Positions 38,869 through 48,633 of a stretch of DNA of 64,000 bases are shown here, piece after piece (position 1 is the first letter of the stretch; each line of letters starts with the position of its first letter). The stretch covers positions 1 to 64,000 of the forward strand of contig JAHJYA010000081.1 of assembly GCA_018826895.1 (NCBI GenBank). The letters are read 5' to 3'. The notes below the pieces were generated by a model. The model was not told the origin of the DNA. It saw only the letters and a list, made by a program, of their open reading frames with translations, and searched no databases. A program made the translations under genes and the position numbers. The stretch is from Gammaproteobacteria bacterium (lineage in GTDB: Bacteria > Pseudomonadota > Gammaproteobacteria > Pseudomonadales > Pseudomonadaceae).

Positions 38869-39515
38869 GGCGCCACCTCGCCGACCTGTTCAGCCGGGGT
38901 ATCCGGCAGGCCCTCAGGCAGCCGCAGCAGGCGCCGCAACTCGCCTTGCCGGCGGTGCTGCAGGCGTAACTCGACGGCCAACGGCAAATGCGTGAGACGC
39001 TGCTCGGCGGTGTCCGTCAGCGGCGGCCAGGTGTCTTGCCAGGCGCCGTCCTGGTCGAGGTAACGCAGGCTCAGCGCCGTCACCCCATCCAGCGCCTGCT
39101 GCACCTGCGGCTGGCTGTCCTGGGCTTGGTCCAGCACCTGCCAGTAGAGGCGCTGCCATTGGCCATTCTGTAGTTGCCAGCGCACCCGCTGACGCTCGGC
39201 GCGTGGCAAACCCTGCGGGTTACGCCAGCCCGCACGGGTCAGTTCCAGGCGCGCGGCAGCCTCACCGTCGCCCTGCAAGGCCGGCAGCGCCTCGCCGTAA
39301 CCATCGCGCACGGGGCGCACAGCGACCTGCAGCACATCGCGCTCAAACGCTGCCAGGGCGCGTACCAGATCGCGCAACTCGCGATCATGGGCACGGGTGC
39401 TGGCATCGGTGCGCAAGATGCTATCGAGCATCTGGTAGGTGGCCAGGCCGATCAGGGCGAAGATGGCCAGGGCAATCAGCACTTCGAGCAGGGTGAAGCC
39501 CCTGGCCCGCCTCAT
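38865..39515 (-). CDS. xcpW: Type II secretion minor pseudopilin J (GspJ/XcpW)
   Basis: 216-residue pseudopilin with leader MRRARG and mature N-terminus FTLLEVLIALAIFALIGLAT, including Glu5. The beta-rich C-terminal domain matches GspJ (LRYLDQDGAWQDTWPP). The open frame extends upstream through gspI, but ATG 39515 overlaps the gspI stop and gives the proper leader. Confidence 0.92.
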   Translation of the reverse strand: MRRARGFTLLEVLIALAIFALIGLATYQMLDSILRTDASTRAHDRELRDLVRALAAFERDVLQVAVRPVRDGYGEALPALQGDGEAAARLELTRAGWRNPQGLPRAERQRVRWQLQNGQWQRLYWQVLDQAQDSQPQVQQALDGVTALSLRYLDQDGAWQDTWPPLTDTAEQRLTHLPLAVELRLQHRRQGELRRLLRLPEGLPDTPAEQVGEVAP

Positions 39516-39895
39516 GGCGCGACCTCGATAAAGCCCTGCAGGTTGACCACCGAGCGCTCGCGCACCGCCACGCCGCCGCTCTGCCAGGGCGCCAGCCACA
39601 GGCTGACGCGCTGCATCTGCGGTTCGCTGGTGGCAATGACCTCGCGCTGCCATTGCCAGCGACGCCCAGCGAATTCACTCTCCCCAGCCGCCGAACCAAC
39701 CGCTAACGGCGTCGGCGCCAACTGCCACTCACTCAGTTGGTTATCGGCCAGCCACATTGCCAGGGTGCGGGTTTCCAGCTGCGCGGCGACCTGTAGGCTG
39801 CGGGCGCCGGCGCTCAGCACACTGGCAGCGACCAGGGCAAAAATCGCCAGCGCCACCAGCACTTCCAGCAGGGTAAAGCCCTTTGTTCGCCTCAT
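39512..39895 (-). CDS. xcpV: Type II secretion minor pseudopilin I (GspI/XcpV)
   Basis: 127-residue pseudopilin with leader MRRTKG and mature FTLLEVLVALAIFALVAASV. GspI features follow in LADNQLSEWQL. It nucleates the tip complex with J and K. It is overlapped four bases on each side. Confidence 0.93.
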   Translation of the reverse strand: MRRTKGFTLLEVLVALAIFALVAASVLSAGARSLQVAAQLETRTLAMWLADNQLSEWQLAPTPLAVGSAAGESEFAGRRWQWQREVIATSEPQMQRVSLWLAPWQSGGVAVRERSVVNLQGFIEVAP

Positions 39896-40428
39896 AGCCT
39901 GGGCCCTGCATCGACCCGCTCGACCACTGGCAGACGAAAACCATCACTGCTCAACCGCAGACGCGCGCCACCACGGCGCTGTTCGGCCAGCAACAAGCGA
40001 AACGGGCTTAGCTCGCCACTGGACAACAGCACCAGTTGCGGCTGCAGGTCGTCCTCAGACTCCGGCTGCTCCTCATCACCGGCAAGGCGTAGTGCCTCGC
40101 CTTCAAGCTCGACACTCAATACGACCCACGCTGGCAAACGGTGCAGGTCCTGGCCGAGGGTTTGCCAGCGGCGTAGCTGAGGATCATGGCGCAGCACCTG
40201 ATAGGCCTGGGCCTCGAAACGAATGCCGTAGTCGCGGTTGTCCAGCACCGCTTCCTCACTGACCACGCTGATCAACCCGGCCAGGCGCTCGGCCTCGTTG
40301 CGCAGCTCGCGCTCCGGGCTGGCAAGCCCGGTGCTGAGCACCACCAGCCCCACCACGCAGCCGAGGATGACCAGCACCACCAACAGCTCCACCAAGGTGA
40401 AACCGCGTGCGCGAAGGGCGTGAGGCAT
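39892..40428 (-). CDS. xcpU: Type II secretion minor pseudopilin H (GspH/XcpU)
   Basis: 178-residue pseudopilin. The leader is MPHALRARG, then FTLVELLVVLVILGCVVGLV with Glu5. It continues with GspH-type ELRNEAERLAGLISVVSEEA and a beta domain. It sits between the major pseudopilin gene (17 bases upstream) and gspI. Confidence 0.92.
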   Translation of the reverse strand: MPHALRARGFTLVELLVVLVILGCVVGLVVLSTGLASPERELRNEAERLAGLISVVSEEAVLDNRDYGIRFEAQAYQVLRHDPQLRRWQTLGQDLHRLPAWVVLSVELEGEALRLAGDEEQPESEDDLQPQLVLLSSGELSPFRLLLAEQRRGGARLRLSSDGFRLPVVERVDAGPRL

Positions 40429-40445
40429 GGCTCAGGCGCGCCCTG

Positions 40446-40892
40446 TCACTGGTCCCAGTTACCGATATCGGCGTCCTGACCACTGCCACCCTGGCGCCCA
40501 TCAGCGCCCAGCGAGTAGAGGTCGAACGCCCCCCGGGTACCGGGCGCCAGGTACTGGTAAGGCGTGCCCCAGGGGTCGACCGGCACCCGTTTGAGGTAAC
40601 CATCCGGGTTCCAGTTACTGGCCGGCGGGTTGCCGGACGGTTTGCGTACCAGTGCCTCGAGCCCCTGCTGAGTGCTCGGGTAGCGCTGGTTATCGAGCTT
40701 GTACATGTCCAGCGCGGCGCCAATGGCCTTGATGTCACTCTGCGCCACCGTGACCTTGGCCTGATCCGGGCGGCTCATGACCTGCGGTACCACCAGCGCC
40801 GCCAGGATGCCGAGGATAACTACCACCACCATGATCTCGATAAGGGTGAAACCGGCCTGGGAGCGGCCTCGGGATGTCGTTCTGTTATGCAC
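40446..40892 (-). CDS. xcpT: Type II secretion major pseudopilin G (GspG/XcpT)
   Basis: 148-residue major pseudopilin. The leader ends in QAG before FTLIEIMVVVVILGILAALV with Glu5. The GspG core is typical (LDMYKLDNQRYPSTQQGLEA, DPWGTPYQY, and a calcium-site region near SLGADGRQGGSGQDADI). It polymerises into the piston-like pseudopilus after cleavage by the prepilin peptidase, which is not encoded here. Confidence 0.95.
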   Translation of the reverse strand: MHNRTTSRGRSQAGFTLIEIMVVVVILGILAALVVPQVMSRPDQAKVTVAQSDIKAIGAALDMYKLDNQRYPSTQQGLEALVRKPSGNPPASNWNPDGYLKRVPVDPWGTPYQYLAPGTRGAFDLYSLGADGRQGGSGQDADIGNWDQ

Positions 40893-40895
40893 CTG

Positions 40896-42113
40896 TTACC
40901 CCACCAACTGATTGAGAGAAAGAATCGGCAGCAAGATAGCCAGCACGATGACCAGCACAACCGCCCCCATAAATACCAGCATGGCCGGCTCGAACAAGCC
41001 GACCAACAGCGCCACCTGCGCACTCAGGTCACCTTCCTGATTGCGCGCAGTACGCGCGAGCATCTGATCCAGCTCACCGGAGCGTTCGCCGCTGGCGATC
41101 ATATGCAGCATCATCGGCGGGAACTGCCCACTGGCCTCCAGGGCTCGGGTCAGGCTGCCGCCCTCACGCACCTTCTGCGCGGCGATCACCACCTGTGCAC
41201 GAATCGCCCGATTGCTGATTACCTCAGCACCAATGCCCAGGGCTTCGACCAGCGGCACACCGCTTTGCGTGAGGATCGCCAGGGTCGAGGCGAAGCGCGC
41301 GCAGTCGGTCGCCCGCACCAACCGGCCGATCAGCGGCAGGCGCAGCAGCAGGCTATGCCAACGCAGCAGCAGCGCCTCTTCACGCAGCGCCCGGCGCGCC
41401 AATAAAACGCCCAACACACTGACTAGCACGGCCAGCCAGCCCCAGTTCTGCACCCAGGCGCTTGCGGCGATCAGCACGCGGGTCAAGGTTGGCAGCGTCT
41501 GCCCGGAATCGACGAACACCCGCACCACGTCCGGCACCACATACCCCAGCAGAAAACCGACGATCAGCAGCGACGCGCACATCAGAATCACCGGGTACAG
41601 CAACGCCAGTTGAATTTTCTGCCGCGACTGCTGGCGTTGCTCGGTGTAATCGGCCAGTTGCTCAAGCACCGGTCCCAGGTGCCCGGTGTGTTCACCAGCG
41701 GCCACTGTGGCGCAGTACAGCGCAGGAAAGGCGGCCGGAAACGCCCTTAGGCTACCGGCCAGATCATGCCCTTCGAGCACCCGCCCACGCACCGCCAGCA
41801 GCATCGCCTGGATGCGAGGCGAAGCCGCCTGGGCTGCCACCGCGCCCAAGGCTTCCTCGATGGGCAGCGCCGCCTGCACCAGCGTCGCCAGTTGCCGCGT
41901 GATCAGCGCCAGGTCGCGAGCCGAGAGACCACGCTGGAACCATCCCTGAGTGGCGGCGCCGCCCGACTCACGCGGACGGCTGAGGTGCACCTCCAACGGC
42001 GCCAGGTGCCGATCACGCAGCATCTGGCGCACCTGGCGCGCGCTGTCAGCCTCCAGCACGCCCTTCTGGCGGCGACCTGCCGGGTCGAGGGCCGAATATT
42101 CAAAGGCGGCCAT
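40896..42113 (-). CDS. xcpS: Type II secretion inner-membrane protein F (GspF/XcpS)
   Basis: 405-residue platform protein with two cytosolic GspF domains (about 65-190 and 270-390) and three membrane segments (about 170-190, 220-240 and 375-398). The start FEYSALDPAGRRQKGVLEAD and the GERSGELDQML motif are characteristic. It shares one base with the gspE stop. Confidence 0.95.
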   Translation of the reverse strand: MAAFEYSALDPAGRRQKGVLEADSARQVRQMLRDRHLAPLEVHLSRPRESGGAATQGWFQRGLSARDLALITRQLATLVQAALPIEEALGAVAAQAASPRIQAMLLAVRGRVLEGHDLAGSLRAFPAAFPALYCATVAAGEHTGHLGPVLEQLADYTEQRQQSRQKIQLALLYPVILMCASLLIVGFLLGYVVPDVVRVFVDSGQTLPTLTRVLIAASAWVQNWGWLAVLVSVLGVLLARRALREEALLLRWHSLLLRLPLIGRLVRATDCARFASTLAILTQSGVPLVEALGIGAEVISNRAIRAQVVIAAQKVREGGSLTRALEASGQFPPMMLHMIASGERSGELDQMLARTARNQEGDLSAQVALLVGLFEPAMLVFMGAVVLVIVLAILLPILSLNQLVG

Positions 42114-43606
42114 TATTCTTCCCGGGTCACGCGCAGCACTTCCTCGACGGTGGTCACCCCTTCCAGCACCTTGCGGCGACCGTCATCGCGAATGCTCGGG
42201 CCTAAGGTGCGTGCATGGCGAACCATCGCCTGTTCGGCGGCAGCACTGTGCACCAGGCTGCGCAGGTGATCGTCGAACACCACCAACTCGTAAATGCCGG
42301 TACGCCCGCGATAACCCTGCTGATGGCAGGCGGCGCAGCCGCAGGCGCGATAAAGCGTCGGCGGGTTCTGCGCATCAACGCCCAGCAACGCACACTCGGC
42401 GGCGTCGGCCTGGTAAGCCTGACGGCATGCTGGGCACAGCACCCGCACCAGGCGCTGGGCCAGCACGCCGAGCAGAGATGAGGCCAGCAGAAAAGGCTCC
42501 ACGCCCATGTCGACCAGACGGGTAACGGCACCAATCGCGCTGTTGGTGTGCAGGGTCGAGAGCACCAGGTGCCCGGTCAGCGAGGCCTGTACGGCGATCT
42601 CGGCGGTTTCCCGGTCACGGATCTCACCGACCATCACCACGTCCGGGTCCTGCCGCAGAATGGCGCGCAGGCCGCGGGCGAAGGTCATGTCGACCTTGGT
42701 GTTGACCTGGGTCTGACCGATGCCTTCGAGGTGGTATTCGATCGGGTCCTCGACGGTGAGGATATTGCGGCTGCGGTCATTCAGGCTGGCCAGGCTGGCG
42801 TACAGCGTGGTGGTCTTGCCGGAGCCCGTGGGGCCGGTGACCAGCAGAATGCCGTGGGGTTTACGCACCGTGTCTTCCATGACCTGGCGATCACGCAGGC
42901 TCATGCCCAGGTGCTGCAGATCGAGGCGCCCGGCCTGCTTGTCGAGCAGCCGCAACACCACCCGTTCGCCATTGGCCGATGGCAGCGTGGAGACGCGGAT
43001 ATCGACCTCGCGCCCCCCCACCTTGAGCGAGATGCGCCCATCCTGCGGCACGCGCTTCTCGGCAATGTCCATACGCGCCATAACCTTGATCCGCGAGACC
43101 AGCAGCGCAGCCAGACCGCGCTTGGGTTCGAGCACCTCGCGCAGCAGGCCGTCGACGCGAAAGCGCACCACCAGGCGTTTCTCGAAGGTTTCCAGGTGAA
43201 TGTCAGAGGCATCTTCCTTGATCGCCTCACCGAGAATCGCGTTGATCAGGCGGATGATCGGCGCATCGTCTTCCTGCTCCAGCAGGTCTTCGGTCTCCGG
43301 GGTCTGCTCGGCCAGGGCGGTCAGATCGAGGTGCCCACCCAAGTCTTCGGCCAGTTGCATGGCACCCGCTTCATGCTGATAAGCGCGCGCCAGGGCCTGC
43401 TCGAAGGCCGCAGCCGAAAGCGCACGCCAGCGCAGTGCCTGACCCACAAAACGCTGCACCTCGGCTAGCGCGACAGGTTCGACCTCAGGGCGATGAGCCA
43501 CATAGGCCTGGCCGTCTTCGAGCAGCAAAACCACCCCGTGACGCTTGGCGAAGCTGAATGGCAAACGGCGCAACGTAGGCGACGCAAGGGAAACGGTCAT
43601 AGGCAT
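42113..43606 (-). CDS. xcpR: Type II secretion ATPase E (GspE/XcpR)
   Basis: 497-residue cytosolic ATPase that powers pseudopilus assembly. Walker A is [15 protein letters not shown] (near 256-270). The Asp box, Walker B ([20 protein letters not shown]) and His box ([13 protein letters not shown]) are all present. The four-Cys zinc site (CPAC, later CAAC) is in the C-terminal part. It is the first gene of the xcpR-Z operon, divergent from xcpPQ. Confidence 0.96.
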   Translation of the reverse strand: MPMTVSLASPTLRRLPFSFAKRHGVVLLLEDGQAYVAHRPEVEPVALAEVQRFVGQALRWRALSAAAFEQALARAYQHEAGAMQLAEDLGGHLDLTALAEQTPETEDLLEQEDDAPIIRLINAILGEAIKEDASDIHLETFEKRLVVRFRVDGLLREVLEPKRGLAALLVSRIKVMARMDIAEKRVPQDGRISLKVGGREVDIRVSTLPSANGERVVLRLLDKQAGRLDLQHLGMSLRDRQVMEDTVRKPHGILLVTGPTGSGKTTTLYASLASLNDRSRNILTVEDPIEYHLEGIGQTQVNTKVDMTFARGLRAILRQDPDVVMVGEIRDRETAEIAVQASLTGHLVLSTLHTNSAIGAVTRLVDMGVEPFLLASSLLGVLAQRLVRVLCPACRQAYQADAAECALLGVDAQNPPTLYRACGCAACHQQGYRGRTGIYELVVFDDHLRSLVHSAAAEQAMVRHARTLGPSIRDDGRRKVLEGVTTVEEVLRVTREE

Positions 43607-43832
43607 GCAAGCCTTGCTGCGCCGACCCGGTAGCGCAGCACATGAGCGCGCTACAGCGGTGTCGGACTGAACGGATTAATTAGGCGTTCCAGTGTCACCA
43701 GACAGGAACATGCGGGTATCTTTAGCACATCGCGCGAACGGGTACACCACCCTAACGGGTGCAGCCAGCGGCTCTGGCCAATGGCTATGATCGCTGTGTG
43801 ACGCCCCTTTTTCAGCCACCTATTGAGGAGCC
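43607..43832. promoter_or_regulatory. Divergent xcpR/xcpP control region
   Basis: 226 bases between divergently read secretion operons, so both promoters must lie here. A TATGAT at 43786-43791 could be the -10 for xcpP, but no good -35 precedes it. In P. aeruginosa these operons respond to quorum sensing. I cannot identify a convincing LuxR-type box by eye. Confidence 0.45.
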
Positions 43833-44486
43833 ATGCCTTTGCCCCAGCCGGCCGCACAACGCTGGACTGCTCCGTCTGCCAGTACCTGGCTTGGCGCAAC
43901 ATTGGTCGTGGCCATGAGCATCAGCTTGGCCTGGCAGACAGCCGACTGGCTGCGCCTGCTACGCTCCCCCGCCCCTGTCGCGGCTCACACCGAGACCCCT
44001 CTCAGCGATCAGGCAATCCAGGGTGACGCCCTTGCGCTATTTGGCGCGGCCCAACCAAGCACTGCAGGCGACCTCCCAGCCACTCACCTGCGCTTGACCC
44101 TGCTCGGCAGTTTCGTGCACAACGATCCCGCCCAATCCAGTGCCATCCTCCAGCAGGAGGGCCAGCCCGCCCAACGTTACAGGGTGAACACGGAGCTGGT
44201 GCCGGGTGTGCGCCTCGCGCAGGTGCATGCCGATCATGTCGAAGTACTGCGCAACGGTCGTCGCGAACGCCTGGATTTCCCCCAGCGCCCAGCACTCACT
44301 AACGCCCCAACCGACACTGGCGACACCCTCGAACAACTCGACCAGCTCGAAGCCGATAACCTCGAGACGCTACGCGAGCGCATGGAAGCCCTGCGCGAGC
44401 AAATGGAGGCCAGTGGGATGCCGAGCACCGACAGCGAACCAGTAGAAGCCGACCCTGCCAATGAATCGTCACCGGAAAGCGAATGA
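43833..44486 (+). CDS. xcpP: Type II secretion protein C (GspC/XcpP)
   Basis: 217-residue bitopic protein that links the platform to the secretin. It has one membrane helix at about 19-38 (LGATLVVAMSISLAWQTADW). The periplasmic homology region is about 80-155 (LRLTLLGSFVHNDPAQSSA). The C-terminus is a coiled coil (about 165-195) in place of the PDZ domain seen in other GspC proteins, as known for XcpP. GAGGAG lies just upstream of the ATG. Confidence 0.93.
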   Translation: MPLPQPAAQRWTAPSASTWLGATLVVAMSISLAWQTADWLRLLRSPAPVAAHTETPLSDQAIQGDALALFGAAQPSTAGDLPATHLRLTLLGSFVHNDPAQSSAILQQEGQPAQRYRVNTELVPGVRLAQVHADHVEVLRNGRRERLDFPQRPALTNAPTDTGDTLEQLDQLEADNLETLRERMEALREQMEASGMPSTDSEPVEADPANESSPESE

Positions 44487-44490
44487 ACTG

Positions 44491-46455
44491 ATGCCCCAGA
44501 TCCTCCCGCGCCTCAGCCTTGCCCTGCTCGCCGCCAGCTTCACGCTTTGTCCGCTGCCCAGCTACGCCGCCATCGAGCCGGCGAGCCGCGACAGCCGCCA
44601 GGACGAGAGCTGGACCATCAACCTCAAGGGCGCCGACATCCGCGAGTTTATCGACCAGGTGGCGCAGATCAGCGGGCAGACGTTCGTCGTCGACCCGCGG
44701 GTCAAAGGCCAGGTCACCGTGGTATCGAGCACGCCATTGGGCTTGAGCGAGGTCTATCAACTGTTCCTTTCGGTGATGGCGACCCACGGTTACAGCGTGA
44801 TGGCGCAGGGTGACCAGGCGCGTATCGTGCCCAACGCCGAAGCCAAGGCCGGAGCGGGACAGGCTGGGGCCGGCGGGTTCAGTGGCCCCGATCGCCTGGA
44901 AACACGCTTGATCCAGGTGCAGCACGGCCCGGCTGCAGAGCTGATTCCGCTGATCCGCCCGTTGGTGCCGCCTTATGGTCACCTGGCTGCCGTGACGTCG
45001 GCCAACGCCATCATCATCAGCGACCGCGCCGCCAATATCGCGCGCATCGAAGACCTGCTGCGCCAGTTGGACCAAAAGGGCGCGCACGATTACAGCGTGG
45101 TCAACCTGCAGCATGCCTGGGTCATGGACACCGCCGAGGTGCTCAATAACAGCCTGACGCGTGGCCAGGGTACTGCGGCCAGCGGCGCCCAGGTCATCGC
45201 TGACGGGCGCACCAATCGTTTGATACTCCTCGGGCCGCCGGCCGCCCGAGAACGCCTGGCCGCCCTCGCCCGCTCCCTCGATACACCAGCCAGCCGCTCG
45301 GCCAATACCCGAGTGATTCGCCTGCGCCACAACGATGCCAAGGCGCTGGCGGAAACCCTGGGGGAAATCTCCGAAGGGCTGAAACCCGCAGAAGGCGCCG
45401 AGACCACCGGCAGTCCTCGGCAGAACATCCTGATCCGCGCTGACGAAAGCCTTAATGCCCTGGTCCTGCTGGCCGAGCCCGACACGGTGGCGATGCTCGA
45501 AGATATTGTCCGCCAGCTCGATGTGCCGCGCGCTCAAGTGATGGTCGAAGCGGCTATTGTCGAGGTCTCCGGCGATATCACCGATGCCCTCGGCGTGCAG
45601 TGGGCCGTGGATGCACGCGGCAGTACGGGCGGCCTCGGCGGGGTCAATTTCGGCAACACTGGACTGTCGGTCGGCAGCGTGCTGCAAGCTATCCAGGACC
45701 GCGGTAACGATGTCGAAAACAGCACCCTGAACAACCTACCCGATGGCGCCATTATTGGCCTGGGCAGCGACAGTTTTGGTGTGCTGATCACCGCACTGTC
45801 CGCCAACACCAAGAGCAACCTGCTGTCCACGCCCAGCCTGCTGACCCTGGACAACCAGCAAGCGGAAATCCTCGTGGGTCAGAACGTACCTTTCCAGACC
45901 GGCTCGTTCACCACCAGCGCCTCGGGCGCCGACAACCCCTTTACTACCATCGAGCGCCAGGACATCGGGGTTACGCTCAAAGTCACCCCACATATCAATG
46001 ATGGCGCGACCCTACGCCTGGAAATCGAGCAGGAAATCTCCTCGATCGCGCCGTCCACCCAGGGTGTTAACGCAGTCGACCTGATCACCAACAAACGTTC
46101 GATCAAGAGCACCGTGCTCGCCGAAGATGGCCAGGTGATTGTGCTGGGCGGACTGATCCAGGACGATGTCACCCAGACCGACTCCAAGGTGCCGCTGCTC
46201 GGCGACATCCCGGTGTTGGGCCGGCTGTTCCGCTCGAGCCGCGACACGCGCACCAAACGCAACCTGATGGTGTTTCTACGCCCCACCGTGGTCCGCGATG
46301 GGGCCGGGCTGGCGGCCCTGTCCGGCAAGAAATATAGCGATATCCGCGTGCTCGGCGAGGTACGCGAAGGCTATCGCCCCGGCATTCTGCCGCGCGACCC
46401 CAGCCGCCTGTTCGACAAGCAGGACCCGTCAACCATCGACCTGCGCGAGCAATAA
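44491..46455 (+). CDS. xcpQ: Type II secretion secretin D (GspD/XcpQ)
   Basis: 654-residue outer-membrane secretin. A signal peptide ends near SYAA. N0 (WTINLKGADIREFIDQVAQI) and three N1-N3 domains follow up to about residue 340. The secretin core includes LSANTKSNLLSTPSLLTLDN, VGQNVPFQTGSFTT and VPLLGDIPVLGRLFRS. The ATG at 44461 is also in frame, but 44491 has GGAAAG upstream and a cleaner signal peptide. It overlaps or follows xcpP directly, depending on the start. Confidence 0.95.
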   Translation: MPQILPRLSLALLAASFTLCPLPSYAAIEPASRDSRQDESWTINLKGADIREFIDQVAQISGQTFVVDPRVKGQVTVVSSTPLGLSEVYQLFLSVMATHGYSVMAQGDQARIVPNAEAKAGAGQAGAGGFSGPDRLETRLIQVQHGPAAELIPLIRPLVPPYGHLAAVTSANAIIISDRAANIARIEDLLRQLDQKGAHDYSVVNLQHAWVMDTAEVLNNSLTRGQGTAASGAQVIADGRTNRLILLGPPAARERLAALARSLDTPASRSANTRVIRLRHNDAKALAETLGEISEGLKPAEGAETTGSPRQNILIRADESLNALVLLAEPDTVAMLEDIVRQLDVPRAQVMVEAAIVEVSGDITDALGVQWAVDARGSTGGLGGVNFGNTGLSVGSVLQAIQDRGNDVENSTLNNLPDGAIIGLGSDSFGVLITALSANTKSNLLSTPSLLTLDNQQAEILVGQNVPFQTGSFTTSASGADNPFTTIERQDIGVTLKVTPHINDGATLRLEIEQEISSIAPSTQGVNAVDLITNKRSIKSTVLAEDGQVIVLGGLIQDDVTQTDSKVPLLGDIPVLGRLFRSSRDTRTKRNLMVFLRPTVVRDGAGLAALSGKKYSDIRVLGEVREGYRPGILPRDPSRLFDKQDPSTIDLREQ

Positions 46456-46459
46456 CGCA

Positions 46460-46483
46460 ATGACCCCGGCAAGCCGGGGTCAT
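46460..46483. terminator. Hairpin between convergent xcpQ and the SDR gene
   Basis: ATGACCCCGG-CAAG-CCGGGGTCAT, a perfect 10-base stem five bases beyond the xcpQ stop. The T run is weak. It may end transcripts from both sides. Confidence 0.7.
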
Positions 46484-46505
46484 CGAGTCATCTAGAGTCT
46501 GGGGT

Positions 46506-47315
46506 TCAGTCGAGGTACTGCATCTTGCGGCTCATACCGCCATCGACCACGAACTCTTGCCCGGTGACGAAGCCGGCCCGTGGTGACAGCAACCAGGCGA
46601 CCATCGCCGCGACGTCTTCCACCGTGCCCACGCGACCCACCGGGTGCTGGGTATGGTCTTCGCTGCGTAGTGGCGCGTCGCGCTGGGCGCGGCGGTCGCG
46701 GGCATCGATCCAGCCGGGGCTGACCGCATTGACCCGTACTTCCGGACCGAGGCTGATCGACAGCGCGTGGGTCAGTGCGACCAGACCGCCCTTGCTCGCC
46801 GCGTAGGCTTCGCAATCGGCCTCCGACTGGGAGGCACGGGTCGAGGCGATGTTGACGATTGCCCCACGGTGCGCACGCAGGTATGGCACGCAATGCTTGG
46901 CCAGCAAAAGGGCACCGGTGAGATTGACTGCCAGGGTGCGGTTCCAGCGCGCCAGGTCGAGGCGTTCGAGCGGCAGGTTGTGCGGCTCGGACAGGCCTGC
47001 GTTGCACACCAGGGCATCGAGCCGGCCAAACTGCCCCAGCACTTCGGCCACGGCGACTTGCACCTGGCTCTCCTGGCTGACATCCAGAGCAACAAACCAG
47101 GCCTGCTCACCCAGCGCCTTGGCCACACGCGTGCCACGGCTGCGGTCGACGTCGGCAAGCACCACATGCCAGCCTTCAGCGATTAACCAGGCACTGATAC
47201 CCAAGCCGATGCCTCGCGCGGCCCCCGTGACCAGCGCCACCTTACCGTTCGTGGCGCCCGCACGAGTCGGCTGCCAGTCCAACGCCGCCTGTTCGCCCAC
47301 CTGCGATTCGCTCAC
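46506..47315 (-). CDS. SDR family oxidoreductase
   Basis: 269-residue classical short-chain dehydrogenase. The cofactor motif is TGAARGIG near residue 30. The catalytic Ser is in [11 protein letters not shown] and the YxxxK in YAASKGG. The N-terminal 20 residues precede the Rossmann fold and are not conserved. It overlaps metZ by four bases, so the two are co-transcribed. The substrate is unknown. Confidence 0.9.
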   Translation of the reverse strand: MSESQVGEQAALDWQPTRAGATNGKVALVTGAARGIGLGISAWLIAEGWHVVLADVDRSRGTRVAKALGEQAWFVALDVSQESQVQVAVAEVLGQFGRLDALVCNAGLSEPHNLPLERLDLARWNRTLAVNLTGALLLAKHCVPYLRAHRGAIVNIASTRASQSEADCEAYAASKGGLVALTHALSISLGPEVRVNAVSPGWIDARDRRAQRDAPLRSEDHTQHPVGRVGTVEDVAAMVAWLLSPRAGFVTGQEFVVDGGMSRKMQYLD

Positions 47316-48523
47316 AAGGCTGCCAAACCGCGGGCCAGGTCGGCTTGCAGATCGGCAACGTCTTCCAGGCCCACGGCAACGCGGATCAGGTTGTCGCGAA
47401 TCCCGGCATTGGCCCGCTCGGCCGGCGACAGGCGCCCGTGGGAGGTGGTCGCTGGGTGAGCGATGGTGGTCTTGGTGTCGCCCAGGTTGGTGGTGATCGA
47501 GACCACCCGCGTGGCGTCGATAAAGCGCCAGGCGGCTTCGCGCCCACCCTTGACCTCGAAACTCACCACCGCGCCGAACGCGCTCTGCTGACGTTTGGCC
47601 AACTCATGCTGCGGATGGCTCGGCAAACCAGCGTAGTAAACATGCTCGACACCTGGCTGCTGCTCCAGCCACTGGGCCAGATGCAGGGCACTGGCGCAAT
47701 GGGCCTGCATGCGCACACGCAAGGTTTCCAGGCCCTTGAGGAAGATCCAGGCATTGAACGGGCTAAGCGTCGGCCCGGCGGTACGCAGGAAGCCGACCAC
47801 TTCCTTCATCTGCTCGGCCCGGCCAGCGACTACGCCGCCCATGCTGCGGCCCTGGCCGTCGATGTACTTGGTCGCCGAGTGCATGATGATGTCCGCACCC
47901 AACGCCAGGGGCTGCTGCAGGGCTGGGGTGCAGAAGCAGTTGTCCACCGCCAGCAGCGCGCCCTTGGCATGGGCGATATCGGCCAGGGCGGCGATGTCCA
48001 CCAACTCAGCCAAGGGGTTGGACGGTGATTCGACGAACAGCAGGCGGGTGTTGGGCTTGAATGCCCCACGCCAGGCGTCCAGATCCGCCAGCGGCACATA
48101 GTCCACTTCCACGCCAAAGCGCTTGAGGTACTTCTCGAAAAGGCTGATGGTCGAGCCGAACACGCTGCGCGAGACCAGTACGTGATCACCGCCGCTGCAA
48201 AGGCTCATGACAATCGACAGAATCGCCGACATGCCCGATGAGGTGGCCACCGCTTGTTCGGCGCCCTCCAGCGCGGCAATACGCTCCTCGAAAGCGCGCA
48301 CCGTGGGGTTGGTGTAGCGCGAGTAGACGTTGCCCGGCACCTCGCCGGCGAAACGCGCTGCGGCATCGGCTGCGGTGCGAAACACATAGCTGGAGGTGGG
48401 ATAGATCGCCTCGCTGTGCTCGCCTTCCGGTGAACGATGCTGACCGGCGCGTACCGCCAGGGTGTCGAAACCCACACCGTCGAGATCGCTGTCGAGCCTG
48501 CCGGCTTCCCATTCCAGTGTCAT
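47312..48523 (-). CDS. metZ: O-succinylhomoserine sulfhydrylase
   Basis: 403-residue PLP enzyme of the Cys/Met metabolism family, making homocysteine from O-succinylhomoserine and sulfide. The PLP Lys is in [12 protein letters not shown] (near residue 214). The N-terminus is typical of MetZ ([20 protein letters not shown]). Direct sulfhydrylation rather than MetB/MetC is the pseudomonad route. It lies 110 bases downstream of purF, a conserved pair. Confidence 0.93.
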   Translation of the reverse strand: MTLEWEAGRLDSDLDGVGFDTLAVRAGQHRSPEGEHSEAIYPTSSYVFRTAADAAARFAGEVPGNVYSRYTNPTVRAFEERIAALEGAEQAVATSSGMSAILSIVMSLCSGGDHVLVSRSVFGSTISLFEKYLKRFGVEVDYVPLADLDAWRGAFKPNTRLLFVESPSNPLAELVDIAALADIAHAKGALLAVDNCFCTPALQQPLALGADIIMHSATKYIDGQGRSMGGVVAGRAEQMKEVVGFLRTAGPTLSPFNAWIFLKGLETLRVRMQAHCASALHLAQWLEQQPGVEHVYYAGLPSHPQHELAKRQQSAFGAVVSFEVKGGREAAWRFIDATRVVSITTNLGDTKTTIAHPATTSHGRLSPAERANAGIRDNLIRVAVGLEDVADLQADLARGLAAL

Positions 48524-48578
48524 ATCGCTACCTCAAGAAGCATGAGCGCGGCTTACGTCCGTGCTATCGATTTCGTAT

Positions 48579-48599
48579 AGGGTGCGCCCTGCGCACCCT
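48579..48599. repeat. Hairpin between purF and metZ
   Basis: AGGGTGCGC-CCT-GCGCACCCT, a perfect nine-base stem. It resembles the stem at 11413-11429 and may be another member of a short GC palindrome family. No T run follows, so it is a weak terminator at best. Confidence 0.55.
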
Positions 48600-48633
48600 C
48601 GAACAGGGCAGGAAAATTCCCTGCCAGTCCGAG

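Noticed and set aside
43833..44486. Truncated GspC lacking a PDZ domain
   Set aside because: The C-terminal coiled coil in place of PDZ is the known form of XcpP in Pseudomonas, not a deletion.
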